From Streptomyces atratus (GTDB taxonomy: Bacteria > Actinomycetota > Actinomycetes > Streptomycetales > Streptomycetaceae): a stretch of DNA of 64,000 nucleotides. The notes beneath the pieces are model-generated. The model did not search any database, was not told where the DNA came from, and worked only from the letters and a program-made list of their open reading frames with translations. Numbering within the stretch: the first letter of the stretch is position 1; each line of letters opens with the position of its first letter. The stretch is taken from positions 1 through 64,000 of the forward strand of contig NZ_FPJO01000008.1 of NCBI RefSeq assembly GCF_900119365.1. The letters run 5' to 3'. Of this stretch, positions 19,162-26,713 are shown one piece after another. Made by a program: the position numbers and the translations under genes.

Positions 19162-20196
19162 CTACCTCACTGCCTCGCCGAAGAAATCAGGGATGTCGTG
19201 TCCATCGCCCCCGGCGACGGCGCGGTCGTGGACCCATTTGCCGACGGCCAGGTCCAGCACGCCCAGACCGAACGGGGCGAAGATGACGGGTCTGGCGGGG
19301 TCGATGGAGACCTCGCCGTTGAGGACGCCGGCGATGGTGCCGTCGATGAAGTCCCGGTTGCCGATGCGTTGTTCGGCCAGGTGCAGCGAGGTGTTCTCGC
19401 GGACGGCGTGGTCTACGTCGTCGGTGATGTTCTGGGCGGCCAGCACCATGTCGGGTTGGAGGTCGCGCAGCGAGAGGTGGAGCACCACAGGCGCGTGCGC
19501 CAGCAGGGCGGGGTCGTGGATGTGCGGCTCGCCGGCGACCGTGGTGAGCACGACGAGGTCGCAGTCGGTGAACGCGTCCCGCACGTCGTCGACGACGGCC
19601 ACGTCCTCGGCTCCCTGCTCGGCGAGCGTCCGCCCGAAGCGCTCGGCGTGCGCGCGGTCCTGGTCGTACAGGCGGAAGCCGCCGACCTTCCAGTCCAGGT
19701 CACGCAGGAACTTCCAGACGTGCCCGGCGATGAGGCCGGTGCCGACCACGCCGATCCGCGCGGCGCTGCGGCCGCCACTCAGGGCTTCGGCGCCGAGGAC
19801 GGCGGACGCCGCGGTGCGGGTCGCGGAGACGATCGACGACTCCATGCACACGAACGGGTAGCCGGTCTCCGTGTCGTTGAGGACGAGCGTGGCCGAGGCC
19901 CGCGGGATACCCCGGGTGACCGGGTTGTCCGGGAAGCTCGCGATCCACTTGATGCCCGCGACCTCGAACTCGCCGCCCAGGTAGGCGGGCAGGGAGATGA
20001 TCCGCGACTTCGGGCGGTGCGGGAAGCGCAGAAACGCGCTGTGTGGATTGGAGCTGTCCCCGCTCGCGTGGGTGAGGTAGCCGCGGCGTACGACGTCCAC
20101 GCACTCGGGGCGGTTGCCCTCGATGTGTTTAAGCACGTCGGCGCCGGTGAGCGTGCGCAAGGACGGCAAAGACAGGTCAGGGGACGAGCCCGGCAT
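19162..20196 (-). CDS. SbnB-like N-(2-amino-2-carboxyethyl)-L-glutamate dehydrogenase
   Basis: 344-aa ornithine cyclodeaminase/mu-crystallin-family dehydrogenase. It has an NAD-binding Rossmann motif (GVVGTGLIAGHV) near residue 147 and keeps the family's N-terminal substrate half. In staphyloferrin B biosynthesis SbnB oxidatively splits N-(2-amino-2-carboxyethyl)-L-glutamate into L-2,3-diaminopropionate and 2-oxoglutarate. Pairing with an SbnA-like gene directly upstream makes the same reaction the best assignment here. The ATG at 20196 has AAGGAAAG just upstream and overlaps the end of the SbnA-like gene by 20 bp; a longer in-frame extension would run deep into that gene and is rejected. Confidence 0.9.
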   Translation of the reverse strand: MPGSSPDLSLPSLRTLTGADVLKHIEGNRPECVDVVRRGYLTHASGDSSNPHSAFLRFPHRPKSRIISLPAYLGGEFEVAGIKWIASFPDNPVTRGIPRASATLVLNDTETGYPFVCMESSIVSATRTAASAVLGAEALSGGRSAARIGVVGTGLIAGHVWKFLRDLDWKVGGFRLYDQDRAHAERFGRTLAEQGAEDVAVVDDVRDAFTDCDLVVLTTVAGEPHIHDPALLAHAPVVLHLSLRDLQPDMVLAAQNITDDVDHAVRENTSLHLAEQRIGNRDFIDGTIAGVLNGEVSIDPARPVIFAPFGLGVLDLAVGKWVHDRAVAGGDGHDIPDFFGEAVR

Positions 20197-21211
20197 GACT
20201 TTCCTTTCGGCCCACGGGCTTCGGCAGCACGATCGGCCGCGATCCGGCCGACTCGTCGTCGAGGTGCTCCCGCACCCAGGTGGGGTTGTAGATCGTGTGT
20301 GCGTAGCTCGCGCCTCGGTCGGCGCAGAGGAAGACGACCGTCGGCCGACTGCCCGGCGGCGGGAATCGTTCGAAGTAGCTGCGGATCGCCGCGTAGACAC
20401 TGCCGGTCGAGCCGCCCGCGTACAGACCGTGGCGCTGGAACAGCTCGTGACAGCTGGCCACGGCCTGCCGCTCCGGGACGATGACCACGTCGTCGATCTC
20501 GGCGCGGCGGCACAGGTCGGGCACAACGCTGGAGCCGAGCCCCGGGATGCGACGCGTACTGGGCGGCCGCCCGAAGATGGCCGAACCCGCCGCGTCGACG
20601 GCCACCACCGTGATGTTCGGGAAGGACTCCTTGAGCCGACGGGACACCCCGGCGACCGTGCCGCCGGTGCTGACGCCCACGAAGACGTAGTCGATGTTCC
20701 GGAAGGTACCGCAGAGTTCACCCCCGGTCATCCGGTAGTGGGCCTCCAGGGCGTCCGGGTTGGTGTACTGGTTCGGCCAGTACACCGGGGCGAGCTCGGC
20801 GCGCAGCGACTCCACCCGCTCCAGCCGGGTTCGCAGGAAGCCACCGGACCCGTCGGGCTCCTCGACCTTCACCACCCGCTCGCAGATGGTCCGCAGGTAC
20901 GCCTCGGTGGGCGCGTTGCAGTTGGGGTCGATGACCGGGACGAAGCGGATACCGAGGGCCTGGCAGAACGAGGCCATCGAGATCGCGAAGTTCCCCGACG
21001 AGGACTCGACGACCGTGGTGTGCTCGGTGACGTCACCGCGCTCGATCGCCCGCTTCAGGATCCAGTACGCGGATCGGTCCTTGGTACTGCCGTTGGGGTT
21101 GGCGAACTCCAGCTTGGCGTACAGATCGACGGTGTCGTCGGCGAGTCTGACGACCGGTGTCTGACCGAACGAGGCGCTGAGCATTTCAAGCCTGGCGAGC
21201 AGGGCAGTCAC
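20177..21211 (-). CDS. SbnA-like N-(2-amino-2-carboxyethyl)-L-glutamate synthase
   Basis: 344-aa PLP enzyme of the cysteine synthase family. The PLP lysine lies in NGSTKDRS (Lys near 44), the substrate loop is ESSSGNFA, and the phosphate-binding loop is STGGTVAG. SbnA joins O-phospho-L-serine and L-glutamate to give the substrate of SbnB. With the adjacent SbnB-like gene this is a two-enzyme L-Dap pathway, also seen in other Dap-containing antibiotics. The GTG at 21211 overlaps the upstream SHMT stop as GTGA; this start puts the first conserved residues (FGQTPVVRL) near residue 15, as expected. Confidence 0.9.
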   Translation of the reverse strand: MTALLARLEMLSASFGQTPVVRLADDTVDLYAKLEFANPNGSTKDRSAYWILKRAIERGDVTEHTTVVESSSGNFAISMASFCQALGIRFVPVIDPNCNAPTEAYLRTICERVVKVEEPDGSGGFLRTRLERVESLRAELAPVYWPNQYTNPDALEAHYRMTGGELCGTFRNIDYVFVGVSTGGTVAGVSRRLKESFPNITVVAVDAAGSAIFGRPPSTRRIPGLGSSVVPDLCRRAEIDDVVIVPERQAVASCHELFQRHGLYAGGSTGSVYAAIRSYFERFPPPGSRPTVVFLCADRGASYAHTIYNPTWVREHLDDESAGSRPIVLPKPVGRKESHAGLVP

Positions 21212-22608
21212 TCGTCGAACTCCCAGCGGTCGACCGGGGCGTAACGCGGGATCGGGAACTGCGAGGTCAGCTTCCGTACTTCGGTGCGCACGGACTGGCG
21301 GGTGAACTCCTCCAGCTCGTAGTCTCGGTCGCCGAGTGGACGGACGGCTCGCAGGACGGAGTCGATGAGGCGCGCGCACTGCCGCATCTCGATGGGCCCG
21401 AAGCCGCGCTGGGCGATGGAGTTCGTCCCGATGCGCACACCGCTGGTGACTGCGGACGGCCGCGGGTCACCGGGGATGTGGTTCTTGTTGACGACGATCC
21501 CGGCGTCTTCCAGCACCCGCTCCACGACCAGGCCGCTCAACGGGGAGCCGATGAAGTCGAGCAGGACGATGTGGTTGTCGGTGCCCCCCGTGATCACCTT
21601 GTAGCCCAGCTCGGTCAGGGTCTCGGCCAGCAGCGCCGCGTTGTCGACGATGCGCTGGGCGGTCGCCCGGTACTCCTCGCCCTGGACGAGCGAGAGCATG
21701 CGTGCCTTGGCGGCGATCGCCGGGAGGATGGGCGCGCCCTGGAAGTACGGGAACACCGCCCGCGAGAGGCGCCGCGACAGCGGCTGCCCGCGCTTTCCGA
21801 CAGGGCTGTCCGCATCCCGGCCGGACATGATCAGCGCACCGCGCGGACCGCCGAGTTGCTTGTGCGTGCAGGTCGTGGTGATGTGCGCGTGGTCGATCGG
21901 GCTGGGGTGCAGACCGGTGGCCACGAGCCCCGCGATATGAGAGATGTCTGCCAGAAGAAGCGCGTCGGCCTCGTCTGCGATCTCGCGGAACCGCGCGAAG
22001 TCAACAGTCCTCGGATGAGCGGTGGCACCGCAAATAATGAGTTTGGGGCGGTGCTCCAGAGCTAACTCACGAACTTGAGCGTAGTCAATACGCCCATTCT
22101 CGTCGAGTCCGTAATTCACGGCCTTGAAGTAGGTGCCGGAGTACGCCACGGGATACCCGTGAGTGAGGTGTCCGCCCTGATCCAGCTTCATTCCCAGGAT
22201 GACATCACCGGGATCGAGTAGCGCGGAAAGTACGGCGTAATTCGCAGTGGTCGCTGAGTGGGCCTGCACAGAAGCAAACCGAGCCCCGAACACGGCCATA
22301 GCCCGCTCGATGGCATGCTGCTCAATCGGGTCGATCTCCCGGCAGCCCGCGTGGTACCGCGCACCGGGAAGGCCCTCCGCCGTCACGTTCATAGCGGCGG
22401 ACGACATGCACGCCAGGACCGACGGATCGACGATGCTCGACGACGCCACCATCATCAACGTGGTGTCCTGCCGCTGGTGTTCGGCCGTCAGCGCGCGGTG
22501 CAGCAGGGGGTCCTCCAGAGCGAGCAGGTCCGCTCCGCCCCGCAGGAACGGCCCCAGCGGCGAACGCGGCTGCCCGCCGTGTTCCGCCTGGAGTCCTTGG
22601 AAAACCAT
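21208..22608 (-). CDS. Serine hydroxymethyltransferase-like enzyme, first gene of the NRPS operon
   Basis: 466-aa PLP enzyme of the SHMT family, which interconverts glycine and serine or handles related beta-hydroxy amino acids. GGHLTHG and the PLP-lysine motif are present, but the latter reads TTTCTHKQLGGPRGA where ordinary enzymes have TTTTHKTLxGPRGG; the Thr after the lysine is Gln. It may supply serine for the Dap pathway or act on another amino acid. The ATG has GGGGGAG nine bases upstream. A TTA leucine codon lies at 22063-22065, within a stretch of A/T-ending codons (about 22000-22100). This makes translation of the operon's first gene potentially dependent on the bldA tRNA. Its stop overlaps the SbnA-like start. 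Confidence 0.9.
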   Translation of the reverse strand: MVFQGLQAEHGGQPRSPLGPFLRGGADLLALEDPLLHRALTAEHQRQDTTLMMVASSSIVDPSVLACMSSAAMNVTAEGLPGARYHAGCREIDPIEQHAIERAMAVFGARFASVQAHSATTANYAVLSALLDPGDVILGMKLDQGGHLTHGYPVAYSGTYFKAVNYGLDENGRIDYAQVRELALEHRPKLIICGATAHPRTVDFARFREIADEADALLLADISHIAGLVATGLHPSPIDHAHITTTCTHKQLGGPRGALIMSGRDADSPVGKRGQPLSRRLSRAVFPYFQGAPILPAIAAKARMLSLVQGEEYRATAQRIVDNAALLAETLTELGYKVITGGTDNHIVLLDFIGSPLSGLVVERVLEDAGIVVNKNHIPGDPRPSAVTSGVRIGTNSIAQRGFGPIEMRQCARLIDSVLRAVRPLGDRDYELEEFTRQSVRTEVRKLTSQFPIPRYAPVDRWEFDE

Positions 22609-22995
22609 GTGGCAGCGCTCCCCCGTGTGAAATCGCTACGCCTATCCCTGCCGAGGATCGCGGCGCGTGACGGTGCAAGGTCCGGAGGATGCAACGAGGG
22701 TACAACAAAGCGGAATGTCCGCGCCGTGAGTCAGGCTGCACGACAAGACTTCCGTGGAAAACAATCCCCCGTTTGCCTGAAATCGGCAATATCCCCGTCG
22801 GGGGGTTAGTCTAAGACCCCTCCGACACCAGGACCATGTCACAGGTCAACGCACCACGTCTACCCCCAACTTGGGTGCGGCATGGGCGTGCCTTTAACTG
22901 ACCCTTACCTGGGGTGCAGACTTTGCGACTCGGGTGAATGACAGCTCGTGAAGCTTACTTATGCGGAGAGTAATGATCTGCGTTTGTCGTATGCC
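22609..22995. promoter_or_regulatory. Upstream regulatory region of the NRPS operon
   Basis: About 390 bp without an intact gene, lying between the first gene of the minus-strand NRPS operon and a plus-strand P450 remnant. It is less G+C-rich than its surroundings and must hold the operon promoter. Two palindromes are visible: a 30-bp imperfect inverted repeat at 22797-22826 and CCCAACTTGGG at 22865-22875. No confident -10/-35 pair could be assigned by eye. Confidence 0.6.
22797..22826. repeat. 30-bp imperfect inverted repeat, candidate operator
   Basis: Left arm GTCGGGGGGTTAG and right arm CTAAGACCCCTCCGAC flank a single central T; the arms pair except for two small bulges. It sits about 190 bp upstream of the SHMT-like start codon. 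It could be a regulator binding site for the NRPS operon or, less likely since no T-tract follows, a terminator of the P450 remnant's antisense side. Confidence 0.45.
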
Positions 22996-23695
22996 GTGAG
23001 CAAGGCGATCGAAGCCGCGGGAGACGCGGGCGGACCCGCGTGGCTGGTGTACCCCTTCCCCGTCTACGCCCGGCTGCGGCAGGAGGCACCGGTCCACTGA
23101 GTCCGGATTCCCGACGGCCAGGAGCTGTGGCTCGTCGTCGGGTACGAGGAGGCCCGCGCCGCACTCGTCGACCCGCGCCTCTCCAAGAACCCGGCCCGCA
23201 TCGGAGCCAGCTCCCTCGACCAGGAACTCCGGACGAGCTCCGCTCCATGGCGTACCTGCTGCTGTCCGCCGGGCACGGAACCACGGTCAACCTCATCGCC
23301 GACGGCGTGCACACGCTGCTTCGCCATCCCGGCGAACTACGCGCTTTGCGCACTGACTTCACGCTGCTGGACGCGGCCGTGGAGGAGATGCTGCGCTATG
23401 AGGGGCCCATCGAGGCATCCACGTTCAGGTTCGCCGTGGAGCCGGTGGAGATCGGCGACACCGTCATTCTGGCCGGAGACTCAGTACTGGTTGCCCGCGT
23501 TCGGGGACGGCATCCACTACTGCCTCGGTGCCCCACTCGCCCGCATGGAGGGCCGGATCGCCCTGCGCAGCCTGCTGGAGCGGTGCCCGGGCCTCGCGCT
23601 CGACGCCCGGCGAGACGAGCTGGAGTGGCTGCCCGGTGCGCTGTTGCGGGGCGTGCGGCGATTGCCCGTGGTTGGCGAGCTGGTACCGGCCGGGG
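22996..23695 (+). pseudogene. Cytochrome P450 pseudogene
   Basis: Remnant of a bacterial class I P450. Reading from a GTG at 22996, the N-terminal part (WLVYPFPVYARLRQEAPVH) hits an in-frame TGA at 23098-23100. It resumes in the same frame ([15 protein letters not shown]) to about 23225. The middle third is missing, and the I-helix ([10 protein letters not shown]) and ExxR region ([14 protein letters not shown]) follow in another frame up to about 23480. A further deletion and frame change lead to the heme-binding motif [15 protein letters not shown] near 23510-23555 and the C-terminus. With a stop, two internal deletions and frame changes it cannot make a functional P450. Confidence 0.88.
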
Positions 23696-23730
23696 CCCCT
23701 CCAAGGCGTCGTACCGAACAGAACCGGCCC

Positions 23731-24186
23731 TCAGGGCACCGTCCACCGCATGACGATCTCACCCTCGCTGACCTCACCGGTATCCTCGAAGCCAGCCGCA
23801 CGGTAGAAGGAGCGAGCCCGGACGTTCTCCGGCCGGAAGCTCAACTGGACTACGTCCGTATGGTGTTCACGCGAGACCCAGTCGAGCGCCGCGCGCAGGG
23901 CGCGACGGCCGATGCCCTGGCCCTGGAAGCGGTGGTCGACCATGAACCGCACGATGCAGTGCCCTTGGTCCGGGCGACCCACTTCCACAGGGTGGAAGAG
24001 CACGAAGCCAACGAGCTCGGAACCATGATGGATGACCCTGGTCTGCGCCTCGGGATGGACGTATGCCTCCGCCAGAGACCTGACGTTCGGCGCCACGAAA
24101 CCCTCCTGGTCCGGGTGAACCCGCAGCGCGAGGCACGCGTCGAGATTCTGTGCGGTGACAGGGCGCAACTCCACTACGTCGGACAA
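23731..24186 (-). CDS. GNAT-family N-acetyltransferase
   Basis: 151-aa acetyltransferase. It shows the acetyl-CoA-binding pattern [10 protein letters not shown] and the C-terminal strand [15 protein letters not shown] typical of GNAT enzymes. The sequence start [17 protein letters not shown] resembles polyamine/diamine acetyltransferases. The TTG at 24186 is preferred because family similarity begins there and AGG lies seven bases upstream; an in-frame ATG at 24246 would add 20 unrelated residues. It is the only apparently intact gene among remnants, so recent relevance to the NRPS cluster is doubtful. Acetylation of a small amine is the most likely activity. Confidence 0.78.
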   Translation of the reverse strand: MSDVVELRPVTAQNLDACLALRVHPDQEGFVAPNVRSLAEAYVHPEAQTRVIHHGSELVGFVLFHPVEVGRPDQGHCIVRFMVDHRFQGQGIGRRALRAALDWVSREHHTDVVQLSFRPENVRARSFYRAAGFEDTGEVSEGEIVMRWTVP

Positions 24187-24384
24187 CGGGACACCTGACC
24201 TTCCGAAGAGCGCACAGCGGCAGGGCCCCGGCCGGCGCCCTGCCATCCTGACACCTATGGCAGGGCTGATGCACCCGCGCGTTCACGAGCAGTGGGGGGC
24301 AACGGTGTCGCCGGGCGTGGGCTGACACGCCGTCTCCAGCGGCAGCCACTGAAGCAGGCGGCGTGGGACGGCGATTCTGGTGAT

Positions 24385-24592
24385 TTTACCGTGCCGGTGA
24401 ACACGTGCTGTTCCTGGGTCACGAGCACGACCTCGCGCCGCAGCTGCCCACCACCGGTGTGGCGGCATCGGCACCGCCGATGCGCACGGTCCCCCGCGTG
24501 GGGTGATGTACTCCCGCCAGCAGCTTGCCGAGGGTGGACTTGCCCGCGCCGGAGGCGCCGACCACGACCAGCCGTTCACCGGCGGCATGAGA
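24385..24592 (-). pseudogene. Fragment of an ABC exporter ATPase domain
   Basis: About 70 codons of an exporter-type nucleotide-binding domain: GERLVVVGASGAGKST (Walker A) followed by LLAGVHHPTRGTVRIGG. After a frame change it continues as LRREVVLVTQEQHVFTGTV (Q-loop), where the similarity ends. Nothing of the membrane domain, signature motif or Walker B is present. It is joined directly to a dehydrogenase remnant, marking a deletion junction near 24595. Confidence 0.8.
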
Positions 24593-24596
24593 CAGC

Positions 24597-24925
24597 GTCG
24601 AGTTCGGCGGCCCCGAGCCGGGTGAGCTGACGCTGGTAGTCCCACACTCCGGCGCTGGCGACGAGGGTATCCAGCCGGCCGAAGCGTGCGACCCTCTCGG
24701 CGACGGCCGCGTGCTGCGCCGCGGAGTCGCGCACGTCGGCCGTGACCGTGTGCACGCGGGCCGGGTCGGCGGCTGCGCGGACGACGTCGTCGAGCTGTCC
24801 CTTGTCACGGTCGAGAATCGTGAGGGAGGCCCCTCCGCCAGGAACCGCTCGGCGACCGCGCGGCCGATGCCGGAGCCGCCTCCAGTGATGAGCGCGGTGT
24901 ACCCGTCGAGCCAGCCCCCACTCAC
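24597..24925 (-). pseudogene. Short-chain dehydrogenase remnant (cis-dihydrodiol dehydrogenase-like)
   Basis: N-terminal part of an SDR enzyme starting at GTG 24925. The NAD motif GWLDGYTALITGGGSGIGRA is followed by a one-base loss in a G-run near 24831. The next frame gives ASLTILDRDKGQLDDVV and FGRLDTLVASAGVWDY. The catalytic YxxxK half is missing because the sequence is fused to an ABC ATPase fragment. The wording of the N-terminus is closest to BphB-type dihydrodiol dehydrogenases. Its GTG overlaps the stop of another unassigned C-terminal remnant (ending VTGFLGALS), so an operon once existed here. Confidence 0.75.
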
Positions 24926-25055
24926 GACAGCGCCCCGAGGAAGCCGGTGACGAGGTTCTCGAACTCGCGCTGCCGCTCCAGCCGGCCCCAGCGGCCGCAC
25001 TGCCGAAGACAGGGAGCTGCACGTCGCGGATCTGCTTCAGAATGAGCCGGCCCCA

Positions 25056-25298
25056 TCGAGCGCCCTGGGGCGGCCGCGGATCGCAACCCGCCCCCCTGGC
25101 TGACGGCCTGACGGCGACCACTGAGTGGCGGTCGCATACCGGCAGCCGAGGATCGCAACGGCGCTCTTCTCGCCACGACATGGGCCTGGGAGCGGTCGCC
25201 TTTCGGGGCGACCAAGGATCGCAACTTCGCCGCCGTGCGCGCGGTCCTGCCGTCACTGTCCCGTGGCAGTCACTTCCAGGGCGGCCGAAAATAGCAGC
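25056..25298 (+). CRISPR. Possible degenerate CRISPR array remnant (four repeats)
   Basis: Four related units of 30-32 bp at 25056-25087, 25130-25159, 25194-25225 and 25267-25298. The first three end in GGATCGCAAC; the fourth ends in a decayed version. The third is the most regular: a stem GGTCGCC/GGCGACC followed by AAGGATCGCAAC, similar in style to type I-C repeats ending in GGATTGAAAC. End-to-end spacing is 72, 66 and 73 bp, with unrelated spacers of about 34-42 bp. No cas genes are visible within the window. Repeats are too divergent for an active array; chance similarity is possible. Confidence 0.45.
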
Positions 25299-25377
25299 CG
25301 GTATGTCGAGGCGAATACCCCTCCTGAGACTTCTCTGGGACATGCAGCTGCATCAATGAGCACGAACATGAAACATC

Positions 25378-25915
25378 TCAGCCTGCCGCGGCGAGGACGA
25401 GCGGAAGAACCTGTTCACTGCCTGCCTGGCGGAGCTGGCGGGCAGCGACTGCGAGGGTCCAGCCGGAGTCGGTGTAATCGTCCACGAGCAGGACAGGGCC
25501 TGGAGAGCTGGCCAGGGCACCAGCCAGCTCCTCAGAAACGGTGAAGGCGCCGGACAACGCCCTGAGACGTTGGGCGGAGTCGCTGCGGCGTGCCGCGCGC
25601 CTGGATACCGGCCCGCGCCGCCGACTCGACCTGGTTACGCATCAAATGCCAGCAGCGGCGAGATGATCACCGTGGGACCCGAGCCACGACGGCGCAGCAG
25701 AGCGGTGACGATGAAGTACACCGCCGACTTACCCCAGCCGGTGCGCTGCACCACCAGCGCCCGCCGGCGCTCCTCCACCAGGGCTGCCACCGCCTGCCAC
25801 TGATCCTCCCGCAGCCGCGCCGACCCCCCCCCCGGGGCACCGACGAGCTCAGCGAGGATGGCATCGGCTTCAGCACGGAGCCCCAGGTATTCCCGATCGG
25901 CGCGTCTACGCAGGT
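25378..25915 (-). pseudogene. Internally deleted RecQ-like helicase with phosphoribosyltransferase tail
   Basis: The N-terminal part reads GGSARLREDQWQAVAALVEE, then QRTGWGKSAVYFIVTALLRR (helicase motif I) and GPTVIISPLLA, then loses frame. The last about 60 codons before the stop at 25378 read SSPGPVLLVDDYTDSGWTLA and QVLPLVLAAAG, matching the phosphoribosyltransferase-like C-terminus of actinobacterial RecQ-family proteins. Most of the helicase core between them is missing, so this is a relic about one quarter of the expected length. Confidence 0.78.
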
Positions 25916-25962
25916 CAGGGCTCCAGTGCCACCTGGAACTTGAATGCCCTCCCAGGTCTGTA

Positions 25963-26138
25963 GCCCCGAGGGGCTGTCCAATCCGGAGATCACCCGCAGA
26001 CTGCACATCTCGCAGGCCACCGTGAAAAGCCACATCAACAACCTCTTCGCCAAGGCCGGAGTGCGTGACCGGGCACAGGCCGTTCGCTATGCGTACGTTC
26101 GGGGCCTCGCACAGCCGCCCGGACAGGCCGTCACCTGA
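25963..26138 (+). pseudogene. LuxR/NarL-type response-regulator DNA-binding domain fragment
   Basis: The last about 58 codons of a NarL/LuxR-family response regulator: GLSNPEITRRLHISQATVKS, then HINNLFAKAGVRDRAQAV and a normal C-terminus. The receiver domain that should precede it is absent and the upstream sequence belongs to an antisense helicase relic. It marks the right edge of the decayed region; conserved genes follow from 26237. Confidence 0.75.
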
Positions 26139-26236
26139 AGAGGTGAAGACCGGCGAATGAACTGCCCGGGATCTTCCCGATCTGCCCATTCTTGGGTACA
26201 CGGCCGAAGTGGTCCGTGGACAAGGGGAGTTGTTCC

Positions 26237-26713
26237 GTGGAGAAGGAAGCAGGGCGTGAGGCCGCAGTGATGCGACTCGACGACCCGTGGTACGACGCGC
26301 TGGCCTCCGGATGGGGCGAGCTGGACGGTACGGGGAGCTTCGCTCCCACCGGACCACCCGGGCCCGCGGACCCGCGGCGCGGCCACAGTGCGGCCGACAT
26401 CTATCTGGAGGTGCAGCGCAGCGAGGCATTCCAGGAAGTGCGCCGCCGGTACCGGCGGTTCGTCGTCCCCGCCACCTTCGCGTTCCTCGCCTGGTACCTC
26501 GTCTACGTCGTCGCCGCGGTCACCGCGCCCGGACTGATGGCCCGTCCGGTGGCGGGGGCGGTCAATGTCGCGATGGTCGCGGGGCTCGGGCAGTTCCTCA
26601 CGACCTTCCTTCTCACCGGGGCGTACGCGCGCCACGCACGGCTGCGCAGGGACCGAGCCGCACTCGATCTGCGGTGGGAGACACAGGAGATGACGCGGGG
26701 GGCAGGGCGTTGA
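26237..26713 (+). CDS. DUF485 membrane protein, partner of the symporter
   Basis: 158-aa protein with a soluble N-terminus (about 60 residues) and a DUF485 domain with two membrane helices (RRFVVPATFAFLAWYLVY near 73-92 and VAMVAGLGQFLTTFLL near 113-130). DUF485 proteins are commonly encoded directly before ActP-type symporters and presumably assist them. The GTG at 26237 is chosen because AAGGGGAG lies seven bases upstream. Its stop overlaps the next gene's TTG start (TTGA). Confidence 0.85.
   Translation: MEKEAGREAAVMRLDDPWYDALASGWGELDGTGSFAPTGPPGPADPRRGHSAADIYLEVQRSEAFQEVRRRYRRFVVPATFAFLAWYLVYVVAAVTAPGLMARPVAGAVNVAMVAGLGQFLTTFLLTGAYARHARLRRDRAALDLRWETQEMTRGAGR

Noticed and set aside
20197..20721. 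N-terminal extension of the SbnB-like gene
   Set aside because: Ser/Arg-rich out-of-frame translation of the SbnA-like gene; family similarity begins near 20196.
24576..25343. Single 255-aa minus-strand gene over the SDR remnant
   Set aside because: Mixes frames: its N-terminal half is nonsense across the CRISPR-like repeats, and only the middle matches an SDR, which needs a frameshift to join its own NAD motif.
25042..25359. Small plus-strand open frame across 25042-25359
   Set aside because: Coincides with the repeat units and their spacers; no recognisable protein content.
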